From: Galaxea fascicularis
Taxonomy: Eukaryota > Cnidaria > Anthozoa > Scleractinia > Euphylliidae
Direction of reading: 5' to 3'
DNA length: 64,000 nucleotides
Assembly (NCBI GenBank): GCA_948470475.1
Contig: OX419337.1
Coordinates: forward strand, 21,696,306 to 21,760,305
Part shown: positions 10,655 through 20,532 of the stretch, in pieces
Layout: every line of letters starts with the position of its first letter
Numbering within the stretch: the stretch's first letter is position 1
Program-made: the position numbers and the translations under genes
Notes under the pieces: generated by a model
What the model saw: only the letters and a program-made list of their open reading frames with translations
Told to the model about the DNA's origin: nothing
Database searches by the model: none

Positions 10655-12950
10655 GAGCTTAATTGAACTGAGGGACTGAAAGAATTCATATCTAACGGCA
10701 ATCACACAACGGTACCATGCTTGTCTAGCTCTCATTTAGCGCATTCACTATCAGATCACGCGACGTAAATACACGTGATGGATTCATGAGACACTTCAAG
10801 GAAAAACATTTTTAGCTGAATGACCGTAAAACAAAAGCTATGGTCGACCTTCTTGCTGGCTGCTGCAGGGTGTGTTAGTGATCCATTATAAAAATCCACC
10901 CATCCAAGGCCAACTTGTAAATATTGTCTGGTTGCTATGGTGTTTCTGTGACCCTTAAAAGACACTACGTCAGTTAGATTTTAGTTTGGTGCTTTATTTT
11001 GCGAGGGCGTTGTGATAACCGAAACTGTTGCGCTTACATTACCAACATTTATGCTATTATTAGGTGAGTAGAATACTTTGTAACTGTCCCGCAGTTATAC
11101 AAAAAAAATGTTGAGCCTCAGTCAATCCTGTTATTTCATTGTATGTGATCTGTGTCCTCTGAGGACGCAGCCATCATGAATGCCCAGAATCTACAAGTCC
11201 GTCATCAAGGCGGATGTCTTACAACTACCAAACGTAATAGTGTCGATTCGGTAGTAACAAAACTGGCTTTAATTCAGAAATTGAGCTCGTTTGTAAAATT
11301 GAAAAGCATAAGCACATAGCTACTTAAACACCCACGGCATCTCACATGCTGTGTTCTCACGTTTTGTTTAACTACACGCTAATTAGCATCTGCACTGACA
11401 AGCAGACTTCAGTAAAATTTGAACATTAACTGAACGTGTTACACTATTTCGTTTACTTAGGAGTGCTTAATGAATTTAGAGATAAGCATATAGTTGCCCG
11501 AAACATTACATAGTAAGGCCTACATTGCATAACCAGACACCATAGCAAATCTAATTGATTCAATAATGGTAGAAAATGGCACTCAATTCATATTCATAGA
11601 GTCTCTTTTGATAGAACCGGCTTTGTTCGTTGCACTCAGTTTTCTCGTGCTATTTGTCTGGCAGATCCTCTGCAAAAGTGACAAAGTTTTACTTTTACTG
11701 TGCAACCTTACAGCGTCATGATACGCTTATGCAAAGCTAGCTTTCGCACCTCTACTGTTGATCACGTGACTTGAACAGCTGCGATTACCTCACAAACAGT
11801 TCCTCACTTCACAGGAAAACAACCAATTAGAAAAACTCAAACAATTAAAGAAAATAACTTTAATGGTCTTTTCTTCGCGGTGCTTTTTGAGAATATCACG
11901 CCTGTTTCAAAACGACAATTCTGATTGCACTGACCCACCGCGTCACAAATTGAACGCATGGTCCGTACTTTGATGTCCAACATTTAAAAATCGCCTAAGA
12001 AGCAAATATGAGTGGGTGGATCAACATCGATATGTATTTTCTTGAAAAAACAGAAAACAAGAGTAATTAACATGCAGCTTCCGTAGTGGAACCACATCAG
12101 CGTAGATGACTTAAAATAACAAATATAATTTCCCATGACCGCAGGGTTTTTTTCAGGTCCGCCCATCCACAGCCGAATAGTAAATATTAACTCGCTGCCA
12201 TGGTCTTACGATGATTTTTTTCTTGAGAGGTGCTGTATGCTGTCGATCATCTAGATAAACTTTACTTGTACCTTTTTTGACAATCGAAAGGACGTTGGGC
12301 TTCGTTTCCGAAGCTCTGCGCTTTCATTTATATTTTTTATTATATTTCCACCTGGCAGTAAAAGGGTGTTTGTGGGGGAGGGGGAAAGGATGTTATGAGG
12401 GTTTGGTTGGGGTCAGCAAGATTATTTCAACTGTGTAATTAGCCATAAGAAAATTGTAAGTCTGTCTAATTTTTGTATGTCTCGCGTGCCTAACTATTAG
12501 TATATTAAATTATTTTCTTCTTGGTCATTATTTGGGCCTCACATTTCTCATTTAAAGTACCTGGTTTGTTTTTGGCAATTTCTAAGGCCCTTATCATTCT
12601 CAATCAGAAAGTACAACTACTTCGGGCCTCATCCTGCACAGCCTGTATGGGATCAAGTGCTTACAATTGCTTTACCAAACGGAAACGCATGCGCACTTAG
12701 TAAACGTATTCCGTGTGCCACTCAATCACGAACTATCGCGACCGTCCTTACCGGCCTCCAACTATCAACCGATAAATATCTATTCCATAGTATCTTAAAG
12801 ATAGATTTGAAGGGGGCTTCATCCTTCTGTCATGGTATCGGTTCCCATTACTTGTTATCGTTTAATGCAGTGCGTCTCACAACCAACCGACAACTGTCTT
12901 CAATCAGGTTTCAACTTATCATTCGTTTGCTTTAAATTTCTTTTCTTTAG
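10655..12950 (+). repeat. receptor-upstream block, copy A
   Basis: This is non-coding sequence shared with about 28375-30602 and 58100-60672. It lies upstream of each of the three receptor copies and was duplicated with them. It probably contains the receptor promoter, but no clear core promoter could be assigned. Confidence 0.7.
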
Positions 12951-13008
12951 TTCTCGGTGGCAGAAGTATCGCTGAGCTTTCCTTTGGAAAGAGACTGGAA
13001 TCTGAAAA
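12951..13008 (+). other. candidate 58-nt 5' UTR exon of receptor A
   Basis: A 58-nt segment sits between a strong pyrimidine tract plus TAG and a GTGAGT donor, and is present at the same place before all three receptor copies (30603-30660, 60673-60730). It contains no in-frame start leading into the receptor, so a 5' untranslated exon is the best guess. Transcript data would decide. Confidence 0.45.
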
Positions 13009-13213
13009 GTGAGTATGTAAATTTGAGATGAAATAAAGTTGGTGCATGTATGTATGTATGTCAGCTCCGGACTTAGAAAGTGTTATGGCAGAAGTATCGC
13101 TGAGCTTTCCTTTGGAAAGAGACTGGAATCTCAAAAGTGAGTATGTAAATTTGAGATGAAATAAAGTTGGTGCATGTATGTATGTATGTCAGCTCCGGAC
13201 TTAGAAAGTGTTA
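12958..13213 (+). repeat. 128-bp tandem duplication covering the candidate UTR exon
   Basis: Two adjacent 128-bp units (12958-13085, 13086-13213) are almost identical and include a (TATG)n microsatellite. The second unit repeats most of the candidate exon with its GTGAGT donor but lacks the upstream pyrimidine tract. Copies B and C have a single unit. Confidence 0.85.
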
Positions 13214-13427
13214 TGATGCTTTGCGGTGGGAAGTATTGCGTTTCTTTCGTTAGTCTTAGGGAGGCTAACAATAGTTTTAGCCATATCATCTTCCAGTGCA
13301 TATTCTTTAATCGATTAATAACCATTGTTTATTTATCGCTTGGGGCGTTATCACAGTCCATGTGTTACATTAACAAAAACATTGTTTACGATAAGGTTTC
13401 ATTGACCATTACGCCTGCTGGCTGACA

Positions 13428-16400
13428 ATGGCCGCTGCACCAGAATACAGCAAGGAACAACTGAACTACTTCAGAATCTGCTGTGTCACCACTGATGTCA
13501 TAACCGAGGGACTTCGAACAGTCCTCAAGCAGGAATGGGACAACAACTACAAGGCCACATTGGGAGAATGGAAAGATGAACCCCATAATGGACAGGACTT
13601 CAAAAACAGAGAGTCGCCTAGGAATCAAACACGAAATGCGCATCTTTTAACAACCATGGTTAAAGGAAACAGAGCTGAATGGGATTGCACCATGCTATTT
13701 TACGCTATCTTGTACTCCGACTGTATTGGGGCCCATCGTACTGCAGTCTGGTCAAACGTGGACGACCTCAGAAAGTTTCGTAACGAAGAATTTGCCCATT
13801 TGCCGGAAGGTAGTCTCTCAGACCCAGAGTTTCAAACCGCTATAGCTGAAGTTGAGCTCGCTTTTCAAGCACTCGGCCTTTCCACTCAGAAGATTCAAGA
13901 AATCACAAATCAGACCAGCTTCCCTACTGAGGAGTTGAGTAAGGTCTTAAAAGAAGTTGACGACCTCAAGAAAGAACTCAAAGAAAAAGAGGACAAACTC
14001 AAAGAAACGGAAAAACAAAGACAAGTCCTTGAAGACCAGCTCCAGATTGAAGTTTTGTCATTTTGTGTTCTCCCTCCAAAGCCCTCACACGACGTTGCAG
14101 GTCGAGATCATGAGGTAGCTAAAATGACTGAACAGCTAAAAGAACTTAAAGAAGCCAACGGAAGCCGCTTAAGCTACCTTTACATCTCAGGAAATCCCGG
14201 AAGTGGTAAATCTCAGTTGGCCGGATTAGTGGCAAAAAAGCTATTTGAAGAAAACAAGAGAATGCATGGTATCAAGTCATTTGTGATGACTCTAAATGCT
14301 GAAAATCTTGATTCGCTCTTAGAATCTTATGCCACTTTTGCTCGACGTTTGAAGTGTCCCGAGTATGCTGTCACAAACACTCTTAACTGTAAGGATTTGA
14401 AAACAGAGGAGAAGATCGCCAGTCTGAAGTCGTTGGTTGATGTAAATGTGAAGCTTTACACCTCATGTCTGCTGCTGGTGGACAATGTCACCGACTTATC
14501 TTCGATGAATATTTATTTGCCAGACCCTGGAGACGAGCAGTGGTGTGGATGCCAAATGCTGATTACCACACAGAACACCGCCTCAATTCCCTCAGAAAAT
14601 TCCTTTACTCAGCATGTATCAGTAAGCAGGGGTATGGAGGTTGCCGATGCCACTTCGTTATTGGCTAAGATCTCTGGTATTAGTGACAGTGAGATGGAAA
14701 ACGAAGTTGCATATGCGTTAGACTACCAACCTCTGGCCTTAGCCATTGCCGCTACTTTTGTGAATCAAATGCGAGGAAGCAGAGCCTTTTCCAATTTCGG
14801 TTGGAAAGATTACTTAGAAAAGCTGGACAAAGGCCAGCGTGCTAACACAGAGACTATCTTTACCAAGACGAACCCAAGCTATCCAAAATCTATGACTGCC
14901 GCGATTACACTGGCGGTCGAAAACGCGATGTCATCTGAGGAACTGCTACGTCACACATTTAGTTTGATTTCTCTCTGTGCACAGCAACCATTAAACCTTG
15001 AAATTGTGATAAACTATATCTTAAATTTGCAGGAAGAAAACATTCTGAATGCAGACGAGGAACTGGAAGATAAAGATTTGATCCGTTGGAGGATTCGAAA
15101 ATGCTCATTGCTGTTACTTGAAGAAGACGAGAGTGACGTTTACATCCACGTGCATCAGGTTGTGCGCGATGTCATCAAAACGGAAACTGAAAAACATTCA
15201 GAGAGTCAACACCGTGAAGCCTTGCATGGGGCCATTATTTCATTAAACCAGTTCATAGTTGACAATCAGCTAGAGGACTTGAATTCTGCGGCACATAGCC
15301 TTCAAGCAGTTGTGCATTTTAAATGCTTAATTATAGCAATTGAGAATACATACAGCAAAGATGACACATTCGAAGTCATTGCAAACACTAATGTAGATAT
15401 AAGACGTTATCCAGATTACTTCTCTTCCTTTGGCCATATTTGTAAATGTCATTGCAACTTTGAGACAGCAAAACGGTTTTGTAATGTAGCTTTACAGTTA
15501 ATTCAGTACGGTGGTATATTTAGTGAGGCAGATGCTGCTAGAGCCAATACAGAAATGGGTAGTATCTTCTTCAATTTAGGTGAATTTCACAAAGCAAAAC
15601 ATTATTTAAATGAAGCTCTTACCTTTCAGCTACAAACGCTCGGACCCCATGATGTCGCTGTCGCAACTAGTTATAACAACCTAGGTAGTGTGCTTCTTGC
15701 CCAAGATGACCTGCAGCAAGCAAAGGAGTATTACGATCGTGCCCTTGCCATTGCGCTACAAAAGCTGGGATCCCAACACGTCAATCTCGCAACTAGTTAT
15801 AATAATCTAGGTTCCGTACTTCGTGACCAAGGCGATCTGCAGCAAGCAAAGGAGTATTACGATCGTGCTCTTGCCATTCGACTACAAAACCTGGGACCCC
15901 AACACGTCAATGTCGCAACTAGTTATAATAATCTAGGTTCCGTACTTCGTGACCAAGGTGATCTGCAGCAAGCAAAGGAGTATTACGATCGTGCTCTTGC
16001 CATTCGGCTACAAAAGCTAGGACCCCAACACGTTGACGTCGCAACTAGTTATAATAATCTAGGTTCCGTACTTCGTGCCCAAGGTGATCTGCAGCAAGCA
16101 AAGGAGTATTACGATCGTGCTCTTGCCATTCGGCTACAAAAGCTGGGACCCCAACACGTCAATGTCGCAACTAGTTATAATAATCTAGGTTCCGTACTTC
16201 ATCACCAAGGTGATCTGCAGCAAGCAAAGGAGTATTACGATCGTGCCCTTGCCATTCGGGTACAAAAGCTGGGATCGCAACACGTCAATGTCGCAACTAG
16301 TTATAATAATCTAGGTTCCGTACTTCGCGCCCAAGGTGATCTGCAGCAAGCAAAGGAGTATTATGATAGTGCTCTTGCTATTCAGCTACAAAAGCTGGGA

Positions 16401-18053
16401 CCCCAACACGTCCATGTCGCAACTAGTTATAATAATCTAGGTTCCGTACTTCATCACCAAGGCGATCTGCAGCAAGCAAAGGAGTATTACGATCGTGCTC
16501 TTGCCATTCGACTAGAAAAGCTGGGATCCCAACACGTCGATGTCGCAACATGTTATAACAATCTAGGTTCCGTACTTCGTGACCAAGGTGATCAGCAGCA
16601 AGCAAAGGAGTGTTACGATCGTGCTCTTGCCATTCGGTTACAAAACCTGGGATCCCGACACGTCCATGTCGCAACTAGTTATAATAATCTAGGTTCCGTA
16701 CTTCGTGACCAAGGTGATCTGCAGCAAGCAAAGGAGTATTACGATCGTGCTCTTGCCATTTGGTTACAAACGCTTGGACCCCAACACGTCGATGTCGCAA
16801 CTAGTTATAATAATCTAGGTTCCGTACTTCGCGCCCAAGGTGATCTGCAGCAAGCAAAGGAGTATTATGATCGTGCTCTTACCATTCGAATAGAAAAGCT
16901 GGGACCCCAACACGTCGATGTCGCAACTAGTTATAATAATCTAGGTTCCATATTTTATGAGCAAGGGGATCTGCAGCAAGCAAAGGAGTATTACGATGGT
17001 GCTCTTGCCATTCTGGCAATAAAGCTGGGACCCCAACACGTCGATGTCGCAACTAGTTATAATAATCTAGGTTCCGTACTTCGTGCCCAAGGTGATCTGC
17101 AGCAAGCAAAGGAGTATTACGATCGTGCTCTTGCCATTCGACTAGAAAAGCTGGGATCCCAACACGTCCATGTCGCAACCTGTTATAATAATCTAGGTTC
17201 TGTACTTCGTGGCCAAGGTGATCTGCAGCAAGCAAAGGAGTATTACGATCGTGCTCTTGCCATTCGGCTACAAAAGCTGGGACTCCAACACGTCGATGTC
17301 GCAACTAGTTATAATAATCTAGGTTCCGTACTTCGTGACCAAGGTGATCTGCAGCAAGCAAAGGAGTATTACGATCGTGCTCTTGCCATTTGGTTACAAA
17401 CGCTCGGACCCCAACACGTCGATGTCGCAACAAGTTATAATAATCTAGGTTCCGTACTTCGCGCCCAAGGTGATCTGCAGCAAGCAAAGGAGTATTATGA
17501 TCGTGCTCTCGCCATTCGAATAGAAAAGCTAGGACCCCAACACGTCGATGTTGCAACTAGTTATAATAATCTAGGTTCCATATTTTATGAGCAAGGGGAT
17601 CTGCAGCAAGCAAAGGAGTATTACGATGGTGCTCTTGCCATTCTGGTAATAAAGCTGGGACCCCAACACGTTGACGTCGCAACTAGTTATAATAATCTAG
17701 GTTTCGTACTTTGTGCACAAGGTGATCTGCAGCAAGCAAAGGAGTATTACGATCGTGGTCTTGCCATTCGGCTACAAAAGCTGGGACCCCAACACGTCGA
17801 TGTCGCAACTAGTTATAATAAGCTAGGTTCCGTATTTCGTGACCAAGGTTACCTGCAGCAAGCTGAGGAATATTATGACCGTTCCCTGACAATTTTTTTG
17901 CATCAACTTAGACCAGACCATCCTTATGTTGCCACTGTTCAATGTAATTTGGTTGCGCTACGTCAGCAAATGAAGGTAAATGAGGACGTGGAAGTTTGTG
18001 AGACCGAAAGTGGGGGACCATGCCAGTCATGTGTAAATTGTGTCATACTCTAA
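13428..18053 (+). CDS. HEPN / P-loop NTPase / TPR receptor-like protein, copy A
   Basis: This intronless gene encodes 1541 aa. The ATG has a strong Kozak context (ACAATGG). Residues about 1-150 form a HEPN domain of the DZIP3-like type with an R-x5-H motif (R118 NEEFA H124), the signature of HEPN ribonucleases. Residues 167-205 are a charged coiled coil. A STAND/NB-ARC-like NTPase core follows: Walker A GNPGSGKS at 255-262, Walker B-like LLLVDN at 348-353, a sensor-like MLITTQ and a QPLALA motif at 434-439, which resembles the GLPL motif. After a helical linker come degenerate TPRs from about 704, then 18 units of exactly 42 residues (745-1500) of the kinesin-light-chain/nephrocystin-3 type. 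The C terminus ends [10 protein letters not shown], a CaaX box. The domain order is that of NLR-like immune sensors; the function is inferred. AATAAA overlaps the stop codon. Confidence 0.9.
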   Translation: MAAAPEYSKEQLNYFRICCVTTDVITEGLRTVLKQEWDNNYKATLGEWKDEPHNGQDFKNRESPRNQTRNAHLLTTMVKGNRAEWDCTMLFYAILYSDCIGAHRTAVWSNVDDLRKFRNEEFAHLPEGSLSDPEFQTAIAEVELAFQALGLSTQKIQEITNQTSFPTEELSKVLKEVDDLKKELKEKEDKLKETEKQRQVLEDQLQIEVLSFCVLPPKPSHDVAGRDHEVAKMTEQLKELKEANGSRLSYLYISGNPGSGKSQLAGLVAKKLFEENKRMHGIKSFVMTLNAENLDSLLESYATFARRLKCPEYAVTNTLNCKDLKTEEKIASLKSLVDVNVKLYTSCLLLVDNVTDLSSMNIYLPDPGDEQWCGCQMLITTQNTASIPSENSFTQHVSVSRGMEVADATSLLAKISGISDSEMENEVAYALDYQPLALAIAATFVNQMRGSRAFSNFGWKDYLEKLDKGQRANTETIFTKTNPSYPKSMTAAITLAVENAMSSEELLRHTFSLISLCAQQPLNLEIVINYILNLQEENILNADEELEDKDLIRWRIRKCSLLLLEEDESDVYIHVHQVVRDVIKTETEKHSESQHREALHGAIISLNQFIVDNQLEDLNSAAHSLQAVVHFKCLIIAIENTYSKDDTFEVIANTNVDIRRYPDYFSSFGHICKCHCNFETAKRFCNVALQLIQYGGIFSEADAARANTEMGSIFFNLGEFHKAKHYLNEALTFQLQTLGPHDVAVATSYNNLGSVLLAQDDLQQAKEYYDRALAIALQKLGSQHVNLATSYNNLGSVLRDQGDLQQAKEYYDRALAIRLQNLGPQHVNVATSYNNLGSVLRDQGDLQQAKEYYDRALAIRLQKLGPQHVDVATSYNNLGSVLRAQGDLQQAKEYYDRALAIRLQKLGPQHVNVATSYNNLGSVLHHQGDLQQAKEYYDRALAIRVQKLGSQHVNVATSYNNLGSVLRAQGDLQQAKEYYDSALAIQLQKLGPQHVHVATSYNNLGSVLHHQGDLQQAKEYYDRALAIRLEKLGSQHVDVATCYNNLGSVLRDQGDQQQAKECYDRALAIRLQNLGSRHVHVATSYNNLGSVLRDQGDLQQAKEYYDRALAIWLQTLGPQHVDVATSYNNLGSVLRAQGDLQQAKEYYDRALTIRIEKLGPQHVDVATSYNNLGSIFYEQGDLQQAKEYYDGALAILAIKLGPQHVDVATSYNNLGSVLRAQGDLQQAKEYYDRALAIRLEKLGSQHVHVATCYNNLGSVLRGQGDLQQAKEYYDRALAIRLQKLGLQHVDVATSYNNLGSVLRDQGDLQQAKEYYDRALAIWLQTLGPQHVDVATSYNNLGSVLRAQGDLQQAKEYYDRALAIRIEKLGPQHVDVATSYNNLGSIFYEQGDLQQAKEYYDGALAILVIKLGPQHVDVATSYNNLGFVLCAQGDLQQAKEYYDRGLAIRLQKLGPQHVDVATSYNKLGSVFRDQGYLQQAEEYYDRSLTIFLHQLRPDHPYVATVQCNLVALRQQMKVNEDVEVCETESGGPCQSCVNCVIL
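15660..17927 (+). repeat. 18 x 126-bp coding TPR array of receptor A
   Basis: There are eighteen head-to-tail units of exactly 126 bp (42 codons). Most differ at only a few bases and share CTGCAGCAAGCAAAGGAG. Variable positions cluster at the same few codons per unit (after VL, after AI, before LG, after QHV). The last unit (17802-17927) is more diverged. There are no indels, so the frame is kept. Confidence 0.97.
16416..17675 (+). repeat. higher-order duplication of five TPR units (2 x 630 bp)
   Basis: Units 7-11 (16416-17045) and units 12-16 (17046-17675) match one to one: CYNN in units 8 and 13, IWLQT in 9 and 14, IRIEK in 10 and 15, and SIFYEQ with YYDG in 11 and 16. This shows a recent 630-bp duplication inside the array. 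Confidence 0.92.
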
Positions 18054-19262
18054 TAAAGGTTCTGTTTAGAATGTTTGACTGCAGTTTACTTCAATACATT
18101 TTAGGAAAAGCTTTAGACTGATTTTACCCCCATTTTAACCCGTGAAATGGTTACTAGCAACTGTTACACTCTATTCCTTTGTATTCTTGTGTGTGTTTTT
18201 GATTATTACGCTATATTTAATGTTGTCTAATAAGAATTGTTCCACGCCAGTTAAGTAAAACCACTTTAGTAGTTTGTTCATCCTGAGGTTACTAATCGAA
18301 ATCGAGAAAATATGTTGCTAGTTTAATATCGTAAGCCGCTACGGAGGCGTAACTTGACTTATCTTCGTTGTAAAGAAATAGCAGGTTTGCTGTTATGTAC
18401 AAACAAAAAACCATGCTGTCAATGGCACATCTTTTAGTCTTAATGAAAAATAAAATCGTTTGTAAATTAGTGATTGAAAATGATGTATTTATATTTTTTT
18501 TGACATTTCATGACTTTTTAGTCTTGCAAAGGTTTTCATAAATTTTTAATTATTTTGCTTTCTTTGCAAGAGTTTCGCGTGATTATGTAATGCAAATTTA
18601 TCCTAAGTGGTGATAGAAAATTCATATAGATATTTGTGACCCTTTTTCTGTTAGCCGTTTGTTGACTGTTTCTAATACAGCCTTTGAAAGGGTTTTGGTG
18701 AAATCGGCTTTTTGGTACCTAACTGGATAAGTGAACCAGAAAATCGTTCTTTAAAGAGCTGACTAATTTGTGGTGCCAAAGACAAACCGTTTTGAGTTGC
18801 TATTTATTGCTTTTAATTTTCTTTCACCACGAGGGATAGATTATCAATCAACCGTTTTGCTGTTTTCCCTCAAAGTACAGTGTTGTGAAATTAATTATAC
18901 CAATAAAGTTGGTTTGTGTTGCTTTTGTTGGTGTTTATATCGTCTCTTCCTCAGTCATTTGGGTATTCATCCCCAAATATTCATCTGTTCTTCTGCCCCA
19001 CGCTTTTCACCTTTATTCTTCCTGACTGGTGCTGAAGTCTTTTCTCTTTTTTTCCCTCACTCGGGCGCCAAGGGTGGAATCCGGGTAAAGAGTTCCCACC
19101 TCCGAAACTTAGTGTGAAAAATCCGAGCTAACATCAAGGACATCGTTTGAAGCTGCTAGATCTTGAGACTATCAACGAAAAAATGCACGATAGGTCGCCA
19201 ATCAAGCTGTAAAACACGCACAATTTTACGAAGAGTATCCGGAAAGTATTCCAGCAAGAGGG
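18054..19262 (+). other. receptor A 3' UTR and flank
   Basis: This AT-rich non-coding sequence is collinear with the region after copy B (about 36401-37500). AATAAA hexamers occur at 18052 (overlapping the stop) and 18449. No other gene is seen. Confidence 0.55.
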
Positions 19263-20300
19263 TTGAAATGCACTTTGCGCTACCCCTCCCCCCCCCCCCG
19301 GGAAGTGGGAGTTCAAAACGGCGCGGGAGCAAGGCGTAAAAGTGCGGAAGCTCGGGCGGAAAACGAAACAAAACGGGAGAACAGAATACTGGGGGGGGGG
19401 GGGGAGACCTTAACAAGGTCTTATGATTTGTTCCTCCATTTAGCTCTTTCCAAAAGTTTTTCGGGTCCAGCTGCTGGAATGTCCACTATTTATTTTGTTC
19501 ATAAACGGGTTGGCGCAGGAGACGGCTGACATTTTAGACTAGTTCATGCAACTTAGATTCGTGAATTCCCGTCCCGACTGTGCTCAGCAGCAACTTTTTA
19601 GCAACGTTTGGCGTTTGGAGCAACTTTTTGCGGTTTTAGCAACCTCGAGCAAGTTTTGCCTTTAAGAGAAATTTCTGAGCAAAATATAGGTTTAGAGCAC
19701 ACATCTAGCACGAAAAAGTCAACGATTTCGTCGAAAACTTCAATTCATGCGAATTTCTTGAAGGTTTATCAACCTTTTGAACGCATAACCTGTCATTTGA
19801 CAACGTTTCTCAGGCCTATTGCGATCCTCATCTAATATTGTAACGTATAATCGGCTAAAATGACGCGCAAAAATGGCCGTCTTTGTTTTTCTACTTTGTT
19901 AAAATTTCGCCCATATTTGAGAGCAACTCTTCAAAGCTAAATTTCAAGCTATTATATTTACCGATGTTAGCAATTATTGTGAAGAACGAAAACTAAGCTT
20001 TTAATTGACGTTTATATAGAAATGTCAAGAAATTCAGGCAGCGACCTTTTTAGATTGTTGGCAATTTTTTTAGCAACTTTTTGGCATTCCAGTGAGCAAC
20101 TTTCCAGCATTTTACGAGCGCAATCGGGACAGGCCTAGCACGCGTGGGTCTTCATACTGTGGCCTTCAGACGGTGCCTTAGGTCTTTTGGGTACCTCCCG
20201 CTAGTGGGCGCTGTCAAAACCGTAAGGGAGATCTGGAAACGAGATCGGCTGAAAGCCCTTTTGTGCACGCTGAGCATTGTGAAGATTGCGTGTTTCCAAG
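19263..20300 (+). repeat. relic of the CCDC6 promoter region (copy 1 of 3)
   Basis: Segments here match 39200-39668, for example AACGGGAGAACAGAATACTGG and AAAACCGTAAGGGAGATCTG, and lead into the dead exon 1 at 20301. Long C and G runs (19288-19301, 19391-19403) have expanded. An insertion of about 600 bp (roughly 19550-20140) separates the two matching parts. Confidence 0.65.
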
Positions 20301-20526
20301 ATGGCAGGCTCCCTGAGCTCTTCAGTGGAAGGTACGGGATTTAACGATAGTGACATGAGTGCAGACGAAAGCTCGTCGCCTGTAGCTCAGAGGGAAAAGA
20401 ATTAATCTTATTGCACGCTTGAAACAAGAGAACAGAGTTTTGAACATGGCTTTGGAAACGTGCAAGTTACGCTGAAAACAGCTGCAAGAGGAGAACAGAG
20501 CGCTTCGACAGGCCAGCGTCTCAATC
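20301..20526 (+). pseudogene. CCDC6: CCDC6 exon 1 pseudogene, relic 1
   Basis: This matches exon 1 at 39669-39890 from the ATG through the GTAAGT donor. It carries a 4-bp insertion after QREK that shifts the frame and makes an immediate stop, and a TGT-to-TGA change in the KLRC codon. The exon is 226 instead of 222 nt. No exon 2 follows. It is a dead fragment left by a partial duplication. Confidence 0.9.
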
Positions 20527-20532
20527 GTAAGT

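Larger units (their letters stand above)
1..13427 (+). repeat. segmental duplication block, copy 1 (CCDC6 3' half to receptor start)
   Basis: This block aligns collinearly with about 46573-61051: CCDC6 exons 5-8, tRNA-Trp, lectin exons and the sequence upstream of the receptor gene occur in the same order and orientation in both. Identity is high between insertions. The copies differ by discrete transposon insertions, which give filled and empty sites, and by small indels. The offset grows from 46.56 kb to 47.62 kb because the second copy holds more insertions. It could be a true tandem duplication or, in part, two uncollapsed haplotypes. Confidence 0.9.

Noticed and set aside
16423..17556. 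Repeated 83-codon open frames on the minus strand in the TPR array
   Set aside because: They are mirror by-products of the 126-bp repeat (a multiple of three leaves the reverse frame periodically open). They have no start context or domain and do not occur outside the array.
15660..17927. Regular direct repeats that could suggest a CRISPR array or satellite
   Set aside because: The units are 126 bp, contiguous with no spacers, and encode in-frame TPRs.
19263..19529. Open frames across the C and G homopolymer runs
   Set aside because: Homopolymer-driven frames in the CCDC6 promoter relic, with no domain and no counterpart coding at 39200-39400.
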